A stretch of 64,000 bases of DNA, taken from assembly GCA_963924555.1 (NCBI GenBank), contig OZ004592.1, forward strand, positions 682,001-746,000. The letters are read 5' to 3'. The first letter of the stretch is position 1. Each line of letters starts with the position of its first letter. The position numbers and the translations under genes are program-made. The notes beneath the pieces are model-generated. The model saw only the letters and a program-made list of their open reading frames with translations, was not told the DNA's origin and did no database searches. Shown here piece after piece: positions 22,862 to 46,351 of this stretch. This DNA comes from Crambe crambe. Lineage: Eukaryota > Porifera > Demospongiae > Poecilosclerida > Crambeidae.

Positions 22862-24514
22862 TTTTCTCTCCCTTTAAGATACGAATTTCGATTTTTTTGT
22901 CACTGCTCTGCATTGTGCATGCTTTTCTACCTCAAAACCATTGCGCATGATCAGCAATCACGGGAAACCACTTTACGCCGGCGGAATTCCGGAAGCGTTC
23001 ATTTTATGAATCTCATTTGAGTACAATAAATTGTTATGTTCACCTGCTAAACAATACAGATAATTGAATTTTGAAGACACTAATTATTATGATGAGTGCT
23101 CTAATTGGCTGGGTAGAGTGCCTGCACAATTGGACCAGCCATTACTAAGTCATATGACATCAAATAAGGTGCACATGTACACATACAGTCATGAGAAGTT
23201 TTGTGTTCACAGAATGAAAGAGAGAGAGATAAAAGAAAAGTACATGGAGGATAAAAAAAGGTATTTTAGTTTTCTGAAAATTGAGTTGTTGTTAATAATG
23301 ATGATGGGAGTTTATGTCAAGTCAGGACAGCCTCGGGGCTTTATGACCCACTGAGCCTGAGGGTTAACTGCATACAGAGAGTACATATCTGTGCCATTCG
23401 GAAGACAGCGTTCACCTATAAGGTCAGAAAGAATGGCAAATAGTGTGTTAAAATATACACAGATTAGTCACAGGCAGGCAATAGGACAATAACCCTCAAA
23501 TAAGGCACCAGAGAATGCTTTGACAGTGTTCTATTTTGGAAGTGCCCACTCCATTTGGCTGAGGCCCTGCCATCACCACTGCATCACTGATTTAGATACC
23601 AGATCGATACACTACACCAGGGTTGTTCCCATGCACATCACACTGTAGTGCTACATCCCATAGTCAAGAACTATGTCATCACCCAATTCTATGAAGTTGT
23701 CCTTTCACAAGCCAAGAAAATTCCTACAGTTGGTCCAACAAGGAAATGGTTTAACAGCGAAATCCAAATCCCCACTTCACGAAATCTTTTGGAAATTTTA
23801 AATAAGGACAAAACGCACTCTGACAAGAGCTCTCAAAGAGATTTATCATTCTGACTCCTGCTATTATTAAAATTGTCTTCATATTGTCAAGCCAACATTT
23901 ATAGAGGCTTCCCAAATATAGGGTACAGGAGAACAGCTCAATGGGAGCTTATAAGGAAGAGGTCCATTATGCAACAACTCAAGTCCAATCCATTCATCCT
24001 TCAGAATTAATGAGTTTGTCTTCCTAATGAAGCAGTGAATAAGTTGACAAGGAGGTGCCAAGGTGCTTGGATTTGTGAGGTGTGTTTACTGAACCACAAT
24101 GACCAGACCATAGGTCATCCATGCACTGGAGAGCAACAGGGGACAAATAAAAACAGCCGAGTCTAAATTTAGCATGGTTTCCTAATATACTTCACTTTAT
24201 CGTTCAATTACCATGGAGGAGCTATTTAGATTAATGGTGCATTCATTTGGATGCAGTTAGTTACTTTAGAACACACACAAGACACTGCAGCTGGAGTGTG
24301 TGGTCTGTCCCATTCTGCCAAAGAAAGCCTTAATTATTAACTTAACCTCATCAGCACTACTCTTAAGTGACAGAGCCATACCAAAACAGTCACCATTCTA
24401 TAGCCTCCAGCACACACAATCCCTGCGTAAAATTACCTTAGTCCTATGTAATCCATACACTATGGGCGTGACCATGTAATACTCACCGCACAAGTCATAA
24501 TACACTCTAAACCA
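22862..24514. other. Intergenic region between two minus-strand genes
   Basis: The part just above 22861 (with a GCCGGCGGAATTCCGG palindrome near 22977) is the likely promoter of the adaptor-like gene. The rest would carry the 3' UTR of the RhoGAP gene. No coding or RNA feature is supported. Confidence 0.45.
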
Positions 24515-35799
<11,285 letters not shown>

Positions 35800-37191
35800 C
35801 ACTCACCAGTTTAACTAGCTATAAAAATAATAAAATTATGAAAACTTGATCGTAGGTATTCCGCGGTATTAATTTTTATGCCACAAATTTGACGTAATTG
35901 CTCACGTGCACTTGGATAGGGGTGGGGCTCGATATATTATTATGCGCATGCATGCATGCGCAATACAATAATGCAGTGCATCAAAGCACAAAGCGCAGCA
36001 TAGCAGAGCCGGAGCCAGCTCATTTGGGGGGGGGGGGGGGGGGGGGGGGGGAAGCCCTCCAGTAAAATTTAGTGTTATTGATTCAATTTCAATCTGATAT
36101 GATCTAGGTAGAGACATGCAAATTATGCTTTTTTTCTTCCCTATTATGCTATGCTCCAATGCCAGAACCCCTGCCCTATTATGCTCAACAAAAATGCCTA
36201 TTATGCTTTAAAAATTGATAAGAAAATTGATGGTTTATTGTAGCATAATTGCAGCCTCTTTTAGTCATCCATCATAATTTTATCAGCAGCAAGTTAGTTT
36301 GCTGGAACATTTAGTAAAGAAAACAGCAGCAGAAGACAGTTGTAATAACATGGCCAGAGGCACTGCTACGGCTGGTACGGCCATGGCTGTACCACCATTC
36401 AGAGTGTGTGTGTATGCAATTTGAATAATAATAACAATGACTTATAAGTTAGTACATGGCATTACTGGAGGGAATTCCCCAGACCCTCCAGATGGTAGCT
36501 ATGGCTGTACCAGGTGGCTCTGGCTCTGAATAATATTGTTACCACCACCAATTACGTAGGTGGCTACTCTAATTCAGCAGTTTATACGAAGGAACTCAAG
36601 AGTTGACATCAATACCTCCATATCTGCCAACCCCTGGAAGTAAAAATCCCCTATTATGCCAGCATTGTGCTGGCATTAAGGTTCAATCCATTATGCCCAA
36701 AACTATGCCAGCATAATTTGCATGTCCCTAGATCTAGGCATGCCATGTACTCACTTATAAGTTATTGTTATTATTCAAATTGCATACACACATGCATGTA
36801 CACACACAAAATAAAACAAACTGAATGGTGGTACGGCCATGGCCGTACCAACTGTAGCAGTGCCTCCAGCCATGCATAGGCACATTATGCTCAAAAAATT
36901 GGCTATTATGCTATTCTTCTATGCTCAAAAAATCATTTTATTATGCTCATGTGTAAAGTTATTATGCTCATGTGCAATGTCATTATGCTCATGTGCACTT
37001 ATTTTTGAAATGAGACGATTATGTTCATATGATTGCTGATTATGCTCGATTATGCTTGCAATGTTATTATGCTCAAAATTATGCTGGCATAATGTGCCAA
37101 GGCCTAATAGACGTCTAGGAAGTTAGTATAAAATAGTTCAATAACATAATATATATCTATAGTTCAAATCAAACCAGTCAATCGATATGAT
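35800..37191. other. Intergenic region dominated by mobile sequence
   Basis: It lies between the RhoGAP start and the 3' end of the TspO-like gene A. It holds a poly(G) run (~36027-36050), the hAT-like element at 36109-36730, an arm at 36738-36870 complementary to 36355-36470, and a TTATGC-rich stretch to 37105 ending in GCATAATGTGCCA, the end motif also seen in the element at 50593. Confidence 0.7.
36109..36730. mobile_element. Non-autonomous hAT-like element (622 bp) with 8-bp target duplication
   Basis: The left end TAGAGACATGCAAATTATGC and right end GCATAATTTGCATGTCCCTA are inverted repeats (one mismatch). The octamer GATCTAGG lies directly outside both ends (36101-36108 and 36731-36738). 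The 8-bp duplication and TAGRG start fit the hAT superfamily. There is no transposase frame. The interior is rich in TTATGC motifs and carries part of a second inverted repeat with 36738-36870. Confidence 0.85.
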
Positions 37192-38148
37192 TCACTGCAG
37201 CCTCTTGAAGGTAGGAGTTGTTAGAGGCCTGTATCGCATGAAGAGAATCACAAGAGAGATACGACCAAAGAAGATCAGACAAGTGATACCCAAAAGGATG
37301 GCAGAAAATGTAACATTCCTGCCTTCTCCAGCAGCTCCCACATGTTTGGTAAGAACACCAATCAGGGCCCAAATCACCACAGGGTACACACTGAAAACAA
37401 AACGAAAACCGAAGCGATCGAGAACGGTGTTTTCCAGTACGAAGTAAGCAATAAGCACACCCAGAAGGATGGTGAGAGAGACAGTACCACTTAAACTTGC
37501 AGAATATCCTCCAGAATATTGCAATGCGGCTGCCAAGTTGATGAGAGAAGCAATGGTGGTCCACGTAGCATAGAAGCAGAGTCCATTGATGGGGAAGATA
37601 CGTGTCAAGTAAACATCCACCTTTGTCAAGTTGGCTTTCACATCGTTATAGTTAGCAAAGAGAGAGAAGATGGTTGGATAAAAGGCGATATTTACGAGGA
37701 ACAAGACGATAGATGCCCCAATAACTATCTCATTGCCCCAAACATACAGCCAAACAATGCTGAGTGCATTCACCAGTGTGAATCCGATATACACACTGCT
37801 GGAAATTGAGCGATCAGCATTCGGACGGCAGGTAAAGGACCATCCATACACCAGCCAGAGAATCTGCCATGAATAGATAATGCCCCAAATTGCAAATGTG
37901 AATCCTGCTGGAGTAATCTGCAAGTTTCAATGAAAATGAAAGTTAAAAAGAACTCTTATTTAAATTTGTAGCTATACCTGCGTGGTGAACAGGTTGGACA
38001 CAGCAGCAGTGCTATTCTTGAATCCCCATTTCTGTGGATCAGGGGAGGAGCAGAGACCATTCACTATGAAGGTTAGAAGTAGCACTCCAGATGAGATGCC
38101 CAACCATAAGCCGTCATTTGCTACTTTAAAGTTAGAGTGCTTGGTCAT
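37192..38148 (-). CDS. Multipass membrane protein with TspO-like motif (copy A)
   Basis: Two exons, 37978..38148 and 37192..37917, phase 0, 298 aa. About eight hydrophobic segments are predicted by eye, one in exon 1 and seven in exon 2. The motif spanning the junction, TTQITPAGFTFAIWGIIY, resembles the ITPAGxTFxIWGxIY start of bacterial proteins annotated as tryptophan-rich sensory protein/TspO-like. Further conserved blocks shared with copy B are TRIFPINGLCFYATWTTIAS and VLENTVLDRFGFRFVFSVYP. No enzymatic motif is seen. It is arranged head-to-head with copy B, with 209 bp between start codons. Ligand or transport role is unknown. Confidence 0.8.
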
Positions 38149-38357
38149 CGCTTTCTTCTTCAATAAACTATTAACCTTTATTACTTAACAGTCATCAAAG
38201 ACTTTGAAGCTGTTACATAACGGTTATCCATGAAGCTGTATCTATGACATAACGGTATCCAACGCATGCGTGTGCAGTGTAGCGTTTAAAAGCTTAAAGT
38301 TATAAGAACCCACCCAATTAGTGGCACCTTGTGGCGCGCCCGATACTGTACTAAGTC
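38149..38357. promoter_or_regulatory. Shared promoter region of the divergent TspO-like pair
   Basis: Only 209 bp separate the two start codons, so control elements for both genes must lie here. TACATAACGGT and GACATAACGGTATC form an imperfect direct repeat at about 38213-38256. Confidence 0.4.
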
Positions 38358-39370
38358 ATGGCCTCTGAAAAGACATCAGTAACTCGTCAAGTATGCGACT
38401 GTGTGTGGCTTACTGTGACTACGGTCATTCTCCTTGCAGTGTTCGTTACCAGTGGACTCGCTGGTTCTCCAATGGCGAGCTTATTTGGTTTCAAGAATAA
38501 CACTGGAGACATTTCTGACATGTTCTTCACTCAGGTCAGAAGCTAAACTAGCCCTAGCCCTAGCCCTAGCCCCAGCTAGCCATAACTACTTGCATCTATT
38601 ATTACTAGGGGGAATAAATAATTATAATAATTATATCTTGCATGCAGGTGACTCCAGCGGGCTATACTTTTGCCATCTGGGGAGTAATCTATACTTTTCA
38701 GGCTCTTTGGATTATCTATGCCTGGACCTTCACTTGCCGCCCGAAATTCCAGCGAACAATCTTTACAGGCGTCTACATTGGCTATAGCATTGTAAACTGC
38801 ATCAACATAACCTGGATCTATCTCTGGGGTAATGCACTCATTGTGCCATCCTGTGTGCTGCTCTTCTTGTTCAATGCCTCTTTGTACCCAACCATTGGCA
38901 TGCTATTCGGTTATTTCTACCGAGTGGAATCAGAAGCTAATAAAGTGGACAAGTGGTTCACGCGAATCCTTCCAATGAATGGACTCTGCTTGTATGCCAC
39001 ATGGACCACGATAGCATCACTGCTCAACTTGACAATCGCTGTCCAAGAAACCACAAGTCTGAGCGAAACAGACAGTGCAACAATCAGCCTCTCTCTCCTT
39101 GCCGCAGCTCTTCTCACCTACTTTATCCTGGAGAATACTATCCTGGATCGTTTTGGCTTCAGGTACGTATTCTCAGTGTATCCAGTTGTGGTCTGGGCTC
39201 TTGCTGGTGCATTGGCAGTCCATTGGGGAGTGGAAGGGGAGGAGAGGAACAGTATCTACACTCTTGTCTTGGAAGTGGTGGCAGCTGTGCTCTTCCTTTT
39301 GAAATTTGTTCTCTTTGGTTTGTACTGCAAGTTCCGTCCCATAAAGAACCCTTCGTATCATGTGGTTTGA
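38358..39370 (+). CDS. Multipass membrane protein with TspO-like motif (copy B)
   Basis: Exons 38358..38534 and 38648..39370, 299 aa. The intron is at the same place and phase as in copy A, directly before the TPAGYTFAIWG motif. It shares FGFKNNTGDISDMFFTQ (copy A: WGFKNSTAAVSNLFTTQ), TRILPMNGLCLYATWTTIAS and ILENTILDRFGFRYVFSVYP. An N-glycosylation site (NNT) follows the first membrane segment. The pair arose by an inverted duplication. Both are intact and probably share a promoter between 38149 and 38357. Confidence 0.8.
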
Positions 39371-39584
39371 ATTTTTAACTCTAATCTTTTACCCTAATTT
39401 CAAACTTTTATTGGTTCTTATACATTGTTATCTATTGTGGAGCCCTAGCCCTAGCCCTAGTTAGGATTTGCCCTACCCCTATCTAGTTCACACATTTTAT
39501 ATTGATCATTGAACAACACAACTATGTATTAATCTTAAATTATAAGTGACAAAAAAATTTGCGGTGCAATGATTATACTAAGCA

Positions 39585-42500
39585 TCAAATGGTGACTTCT
39601 TCAGCTTCAATTCTGTAAAGTCTTGATCCCACAGGAACTCTCAATCTATTGTTCTCCTAGAAGATCATGCAATGAATTAATCACAGCAGCACTGGATTAG
39701 CTAGGCCCATGTTGCATTGCTACATACAGATAGCACATACCTTCCTTACTTCCATGTAAAGACGCCCTGTTATTTTCCCAATCAACAGTTTTCTATAAGA
39801 AATTTTCGCCACTTTCAAAACAAGAAGAAAGAGGAGAACCAGACACAAACATACAGTACCTCTTAAGGTTCAGTTGAGGCATCTTGGAGGCTATGTCATG
39901 CAAGTTAGCAGCACAGTCCGAGTTGAGGTAGTAGGTTTTCTCGTCCACACTCACCGCCAGGTAGTTGCCATAGGGATCACACATAAACAAAGCTGTATTG
40001 CCAACCTGTGGACTATTGGAATACCAAAGGAAAAGGTTTATGTAAGGTGTATCTTATTTACACACCCAAGGGCTATAGAGTCACAAGGCTGTGTATGTAA
40101 CCATGTGTTCAGTTTATGTTCCTGTTGGAAGAATGCAGGGAGAATAGATTTAAGTGAATAGGACCATGCATACAAGCCTATGCACTTTTTTTGTGTTCAA
40201 CAGCTTACATGCTCATGTTCATGTAACTACTCACTAAGAAAATGTCACCACCTCACTAGAGCAAGCTAAACACATGATGATACAGACTCTTGGTAATGAA
40301 GTAACTCATTAAGTCATAACCTTAGTTACCTTTTAGACTTGTGCTACTTCATACCACTTTAATAAAATTGCATGCCATGACTACCTCATGGCACATTCTA
40401 GTACAGACTACACACACTTTAAGCGGTATCATTACATAATCTGACATCATCATTACACAACCTGACATCACCATTGGTCATCAGGGACTCCATGAATCAA
40501 CTATCAGATGACCAAGAGTTATACATCACAGCATAATTATTATTATAACCATAATGCTTGTCAGGGTTTCATCTACAAACCCTCAATCTTCCCCCCCCCC
40601 CCCCCTAAGTAATTCATGAAAAATAATTAGTCCTTCCAATACTGAGTACTGAAATCTTCTGAATTCAGTTTCTTCACCAAGTCTGTGCACATTATTCTTA
40701 GCTGCCATTAGCTAATATCCCAAAGTAGTACAGAATAAATTAATAACATGCAGTACCTACAAAAGTGGGTGTGGTCAAGGATTCCAAGGAGTTCTCCCCC
40801 CCCCCCCCCCCCCCCCCCCCCCAAACAAAAAATCCTAGATGAAACCCTGCTTGTGTAGAGATTCTGAGTTGGGTGGGGAATATACTAGCCTTGTACCCAG
40901 GCCTTATTAATAAAATAAGGGCCTGGTATCCACTGTTTGCGCATGCGGGACCCCAGCATCTATGAATATCATTATAGTGTGCCGATGACGATGTAGAGTG
41001 GGCGGTACTAATTAGATGACTCGATCTTTGCCGCAGGAATAAAACTCTGTAGTAAAGTTCTCCTTGGAAGCAGACTTTAAAGAGGTGGGTTCATACACTT
41101 CTTTTGACCTGATCCTCCATCCGGAGCAAGAACTGCGCTTCTCTTCCCAGCTAGCTCCTCTTTTTTCTTATTACGAATCTCGCACGGCCAGACCTTTCTG
41201 AGACTAATAGAAGTTCTGGTGGTCCACTACAAACGGCAGAACTTGGCTCTTTCCAGTCGGCAGTCAGATGTATAAATACTTCGTTTTTAAAACAGACCTG
41301 ATGGGCCAGGCTCTGTTCCTCTACATAAGGCAAGCTCAACGTCTCCAAGGGAAGTAACTATCGTTTGTAGCCTGTTTGTAGCCTACCTTATCGGTAGCTG
41401 AAGCTGGAGAAGCACCTTCCATTGTTCTTACTATCAGCCGTCATAGAAACAAGGCCCCGCCCAATTATTGTGACGTTTACGTATCCTAAAAATTTCCCTA
41501 AGTGCATAAATTCACGGAAAAGCGTGAAAAACCAACACATGCGCAAATAGTGGATACCAGGCCCTTATTTTAACAATAAGGCCTGGGTACGAGGCTAGGG
41601 AATATACATGTTGGAATATACATAATATGTTGGCCAGTATTGCTGTTGGCAATACAAGCCAATCAGACGAGTTATATTCCCCAATACTATAATTTATCAA
41701 ATACTGGATCCCACCCCCTCATCCCCTCAGCTTCATTACTTAGTTACCTGTGTATGACAATCTTCCTTAACAGCTCCAAACTTGGGGAGGCTGCGGAGAG
41801 GGTGGCAGATGTGGGTATGGAAGGTACCATACCTGCCACAGAGACAGATGAGGAGGAGGACACAGGAGATGAGGGTTCTCTCCGGATGCTCTTTGGTGAG
41901 GTGGATAGCACAGGAGAGGATTGTCCTACTTCTCTCCTCAATTCCTTTAACTCCCTCTCCAATTCCATCACCTGTTTGATATAGCCATCTCTCTCTCCAT
42001 TCCACTCCACTTTCTTCACCTCCGACTCCCTCACACTTTTCTCCAACTTGGCTAGCATTTCTTGATTCCTGTGTTCCAGTTCACTCTTCTGTTTCGCTTT
42101 CTCTTCTCTACTTTTTTGCAGCTGCCTTGCTTGCTCCTGTAACATGCTCTTGGCACTCAACAGCTCCTGTGCTGTTTCTTGCAACTTTTCATCTGCAGCC
42201 AGAGATAATTCCTTTTTACTTGATAACACATTCTCCAGCTCTCCAACCCGAGCTTCAGCCGCTTTCAATTTCTCCTCAAGGTTGGTGATTCTTGGATTCT
42301 TCTGATTCAGTTCATTTTCCAACTGGACTGCTTTCTGTTTAGCAGCAAGTGCCTTTTCAGACTCCATTTTCCACTTCTCCTCCAATTCAGCATCACACTT
42401 TATCTTTGTGGCACTCAATCCCTTCTCTTTCTCCATCAGCACATGCTTAGCCTGAGCCAATTCAGCAGCAAGACTCAGCACTTCAGCTTTCTTTTCATCC

Positions 42501-45500
42501 AATATGGCAAGGAGCTCTTTTCTCTTATTCTCCACAGCTTCCATCTGTGCCCTGTTACTGTTCATAGTGACCTGAGCTTGGTGACTGCGCTGCTTTTGCC
42601 TGCTAAGCTCTTCTTCCAGGAGCTTGATTTTGTCTTTGGCTCCTTCTTGCCCTTTCTTCGATAAATCCAGCTCTGCCTTGCATAATGAAACTGACTTCTC
42701 TTTCATTTGCAACTCACCCCTCACTTTGGCCAGTTCATCAGATGCACTTGAACACTTGCTGAGTATTTCTTTCTGCTCTTCTTTACACCTTGCAAGTTCG
42801 TCTTCCAATCTCTGTCGCTGAGTCATCCATTGCTCTTGCATCTCCAAAAGCCTTGACTCCAAAACCTTCTCTTTGGAGTGTGATTCCTCTCTACATTTCA
42901 CCAACTGGTCCTTTTCTGAGTTGGAACTGGCTAGTAAAGTTTGTAAACTTTCAATCTCGATTTCCTGCTGTTTTTTAGCTCGGTCAAGTTCATTTTGGAG
43001 TCGTTTGTTCTCTTGCTGGAGCCTGCTAGTTGACTGATTATGCTCATGTTCCAATTTCCTGATCTCATTATTCAGCTCTGTAACATTGCTCAGAACTGTC
43101 TCCCTCTCAGCTGCAAGTTGACTGTATCTAGCACTGAATTCTTTGTTGTCCTGAATCAGTCTTTGCATATCTTCAGACACATGTGCCATTTTCTCACTCA
43201 ATTCTTGTTTGCTTAATTCCAACTCTTCTACGTGCTGAGAATGCAGAAATTTCTCTCTTTCATATGACTCCTTTCCCGCCTCCAAATCAGATAGCCTTTG
43301 CTGCAGAGATAACACTGATTTCTCGGCTTCTTCCAGCCTGTGGACTGCTGAGTCCCTTTCAGTAATGGCTGCTTTCAAAACCTCCTCGTTCTGGTGATTT
43401 TGCTGCAGCTTAGATGAGAGACTCATGTTTGAAAGTTCCAACTTCCCCACGAGTTCCTTCAATTTTTCCAAATCTGCTTCCTCTGTGCTGCTGTCTGCAG
43501 TGTCCCCACTTTGAGATGGTGATTCTCCACGGAGGTCTTGAAGAGGGGAGGGCTGGTGGTGGTTTTTGGCCAACTTGAAGCTCCCACCCATTGGAGTGGA
43601 GGAGTCCGATGAGCCATCACAGAGAATCTGTGAACTAGATGACAGTTCTGCACTACTATTTGGAAAAAGTTGGGATAGAAGTTGCACTGATGTTGCAGAG
43701 TGACTGGATGGTCTAGAATTTGAGTAATTGTATCTATTAGCCATTATGTTAATCACTATTGGTTACTGGCTGCTGCTGCACCTTAAGTCTTGCGGTAGAA
43801 GAGTTTGAATTGCTTCTAGATTATCATCAACTGCCTTGGACAGGGACTTTGGTGCGTGAAACTACACAGAACAGGAGAGGGGAGGAGATCTTGATCATGT
43901 GATATCAAAGGGGAGGCTATTGGATATCTGTACTTGCTGAACTACTCACAGTGATATCAGGAACTCTTTCCTGCAGCTCAGGAAAGAGAGTAGTGACAAA
44001 ATGGAGTCCATGACTGGAATGGAAAGATTTCCGAAGCCGTTTTTCTTCGTCCCGTGCTTTTCGTAAACAGGAACTAGTTTCATCCATCACCTGCAGAAAG
44101 AGGAAAAGAATTAATTTCATTCTTCCCATAGTCTTCCTTACCTTCTCTAATGTGGCATTATAGGACCTTCTCCTGCTAACTTCACTGAAAACCTCAACCA
44201 AGATCTGTGGAGTAGAACACACTTGCTCCAAGATCTCGAAACGCTTTCTAGCCAGTTTGATGTGCTCGTGGAGCAGCACAAGTTGACTGTTGCTGTCTGC
44301 CACTTTCTTTTGCAGCTCCATCACTTTCTTGAGTCTGTCATGGATGTGTCTGGTGAGAGCAGACTTGGAGTCCTCCACTCCATTAGCAATGGCTACCAGG
44401 CGGGTCTTGTGGTTCAGTATGATTTGCAGGGACTTATGGTGGCTCTCGACAAGGATGGCTATGGTCTTGGCATCACCACTACGAAATGCTTTATCACTTG
44501 TCATCTGAATATTCTATCAGTACAAAAAAATTAATACAGGGAAAAAAAGCTATGATACTCTTTGGATATACACAGTGGCTAGCCAACCTTGCTGAGGGCT
44601 GCTATGGTTTCCATGATTTCATTTACTTCTTCAGCTTCAGAGTGTATCTTTGCTCGCATTGACTGGAAGATGTTGTCTTGTGAATCAAGCATCTCATTGC
44701 TGGAATCTACAAAGAGAAGGAGAAGGGAAAGAAGAGAGAGGGGAAAGGAAAGAGTGAGAATAAATGAAAGGGGAAGTGCAGATATGTAAAGGAGAAAACT
44801 GACCACTTATCTCTCCTGAAGATTGCAAGGCTGCCTCCAACCGGTCACTACCAACCTGCAAGATTTAACTTGATAGTTTTGTTAGTACATAAATGACAAA
44901 CCTTTGCTAGTGCCTTCTGACACTCAGAACTGAGATCCATCAAACTGTTCTTCTCATCCTATAGACAAGCAAGGGGGTCATCATGATGCCAAGTGGGTGG
45001 TTTATGGTCAACTGACATGAGTGCTGATCCAGTCGTAGAGAGTGGTGCTAGATTTTTGGAGGGAGGATGGAATGGGCAGCTGTTGGAGCAATTCCACTTG
45101 TTGAGGGAACCTAACAACGAAAACATAAAGCTAGCTATTTGTTAGAGTCAAAATGAGAGAACGTACTGCTTTAATAAGTCGAGGTAACGAGATTTATCTG
45201 CTCTGAAGCTGTTGACTGTCTTGCAAAACAACTGGTGATGTTTTTGAAACATTCTAGAATATCACATTCAACAAAGGGGGTTCCCCTCTCATAGACTGTT
45301 CAATAGTATACATTACTACACTAACTAGATTCACATTGTGAGTTAGCTATTGGTGGTTAAAAAAAGAAAGATCTTTACAATACCCTAACACGACTGATTT
45401 CAATCAAAGTGAATCTAGGCATAATTTCCCAAGCTCTTACCCTACGATGGTACGACAATTATTGAGTGCTGTCTGCCAACCAGAGAACTGGAGGTCGTAC

Positions 45501-46351
45501 TCCTCTGAGAGCAAGCCACATAGTCTTCCTATTTCCAGAGAATGCTCACAAAGGTTCTGCAAACATGCACAGAACACGACACACTCCATTAATTTTGTGC
45601 ACCTGTGGAAGTTACATGCAATCATACATACCTTGGCCAGTGCTACTTGATGCTGAAAGAGAGCAGGAGATGGCTTCTGCTTTAGTATTTCCAGCTGCTT
45701 CTGCAGTCCTCCCCCTAAAAGTCATGGAGGGTCTATGAGGTTGACACTTAAGTGATGGTACAATGTGTTCAGGTATTGATACTGTATTAAGAGGATGATC
45801 AGCTGTTGTTAGTTAAAAAGGTTTTAACTTTTACTATCAAAATGGAATTTGGTAGCAAGGGATATCACCATGACCCACTCACTCTTTGGGATTCTGGAGG
45901 AGAAAGTTGGAGGCTCACTGTCAGCACCAAGGAAACTTCGATAGAAAACGAATATTGGTTTATCATCCTAACATATACAATAGAAGGGAAAGAAAGAAAA
46001 CACTAGCTCATTTCCATGGTTACAATACTCTTGCAGCCCTTCTCCCCAATAGAAACTTTGAGTTCTAAGTGTAGGTTTCTTGTTGAGAGGAGCTCACCGT
46101 TCCTACAGAATAATTGCCTATGAGATCACGTGGATCCATCTGTCTTCCATCAGCTGTCAGCAAAACTTGGTGGTCTGCTTTTTCTCCACTGATGAATTCA
46201 ATGGAGGAACACAACTCTCCAACTCTGGGAGGTGAAAGTCAATCATGAGCCAGAAATAGCTCAAATTGTCCCTTTCTTACTTGGCCGTGGGAGGTATATC
46301 ATGGCTCAGAGTCAAATACTGTCCCAAGTTCACTTGAAAAGGCCTCAGCAT
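39585..46351 (-). CDS. RB1CC1: FIP200 (RB1CC1/ATG11-like) autophagy scaffold
   Basis: Exons: 46281..46351, 46098..46224, 45883..45967, 45632..45714, 45441..45556, 45167..45253, 45017..45110, 44902..44958, 44800..44855, 44588..44699, 44142..44504, 43950..44090, 43782..43861, 41748..43733, 39860..40012, 39741..39792, 39585..39656; 1244 aa. The N-terminus is ubiquitin-like as in FIP200 (ADHQVLLTADGRQMDPRDL, IGNYSVGT). An ATG17-like helical region follows (SGWQTALNNCR, ARKRFEILEQV, VSRRRSYNATLEK). Exon 14 encodes ~660 residues of coiled coil. The last three exons form the Claw domain (VGNTALFMCDPYGNYLAVSV, LIGKITGRLYMEV, NRLRVPVGSRLYRIEAEE). FIP200 scaffolds the ULK1 complex, and the Claw binds cargo receptors. 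The donor at 44799 (CA|GTTTTC) is weak. Insertions lie in the last long intron. Confidence 0.93.
40562..40849. mobile_element. Short inverted-repeat element with internal poly(C) runs (288 bp)
   Basis: The ends CAGGGTTTCATCTA and TAGATGAAACCCTG are perfect 14-bp inverted repeats. CTTGT lies just outside both (40557-40561, 40850-40854). Poly(C) runs lie near each end (about 40590-40605 and 40797-40822). The CAGGG start is hAT-like, but only a 5-bp duplication is visible, so the superfamily is uncertain. Confidence 0.7.
40885..41598. mobile_element. Non-autonomous DNA transposon (714 bp) with ~63-bp TIRs and 8-bp target duplication
   Basis: The left end CTAGCCTTGTACCCAGGCCT continues as a ~63-bp near-perfect inverted repeat of the right end, through ATAAGGGCCTGGTATCCACT. 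GGAATATA flanks both ends exactly (40877-40884 and 41599-41606). The interior has no convincing transposase frame. It lies inside a FIP200 intron. Confidence 0.92.

Noticed and set aside
41140-41430. Short frames on the minus strand starting MEGASPASATDK and METLSLPYVEEQ
   Set aside because: They lie inside the 714-bp transposon; first suspected as FIP200 exons, but the phase-2 join 41748 to 40012 gives the Claw domain directly.
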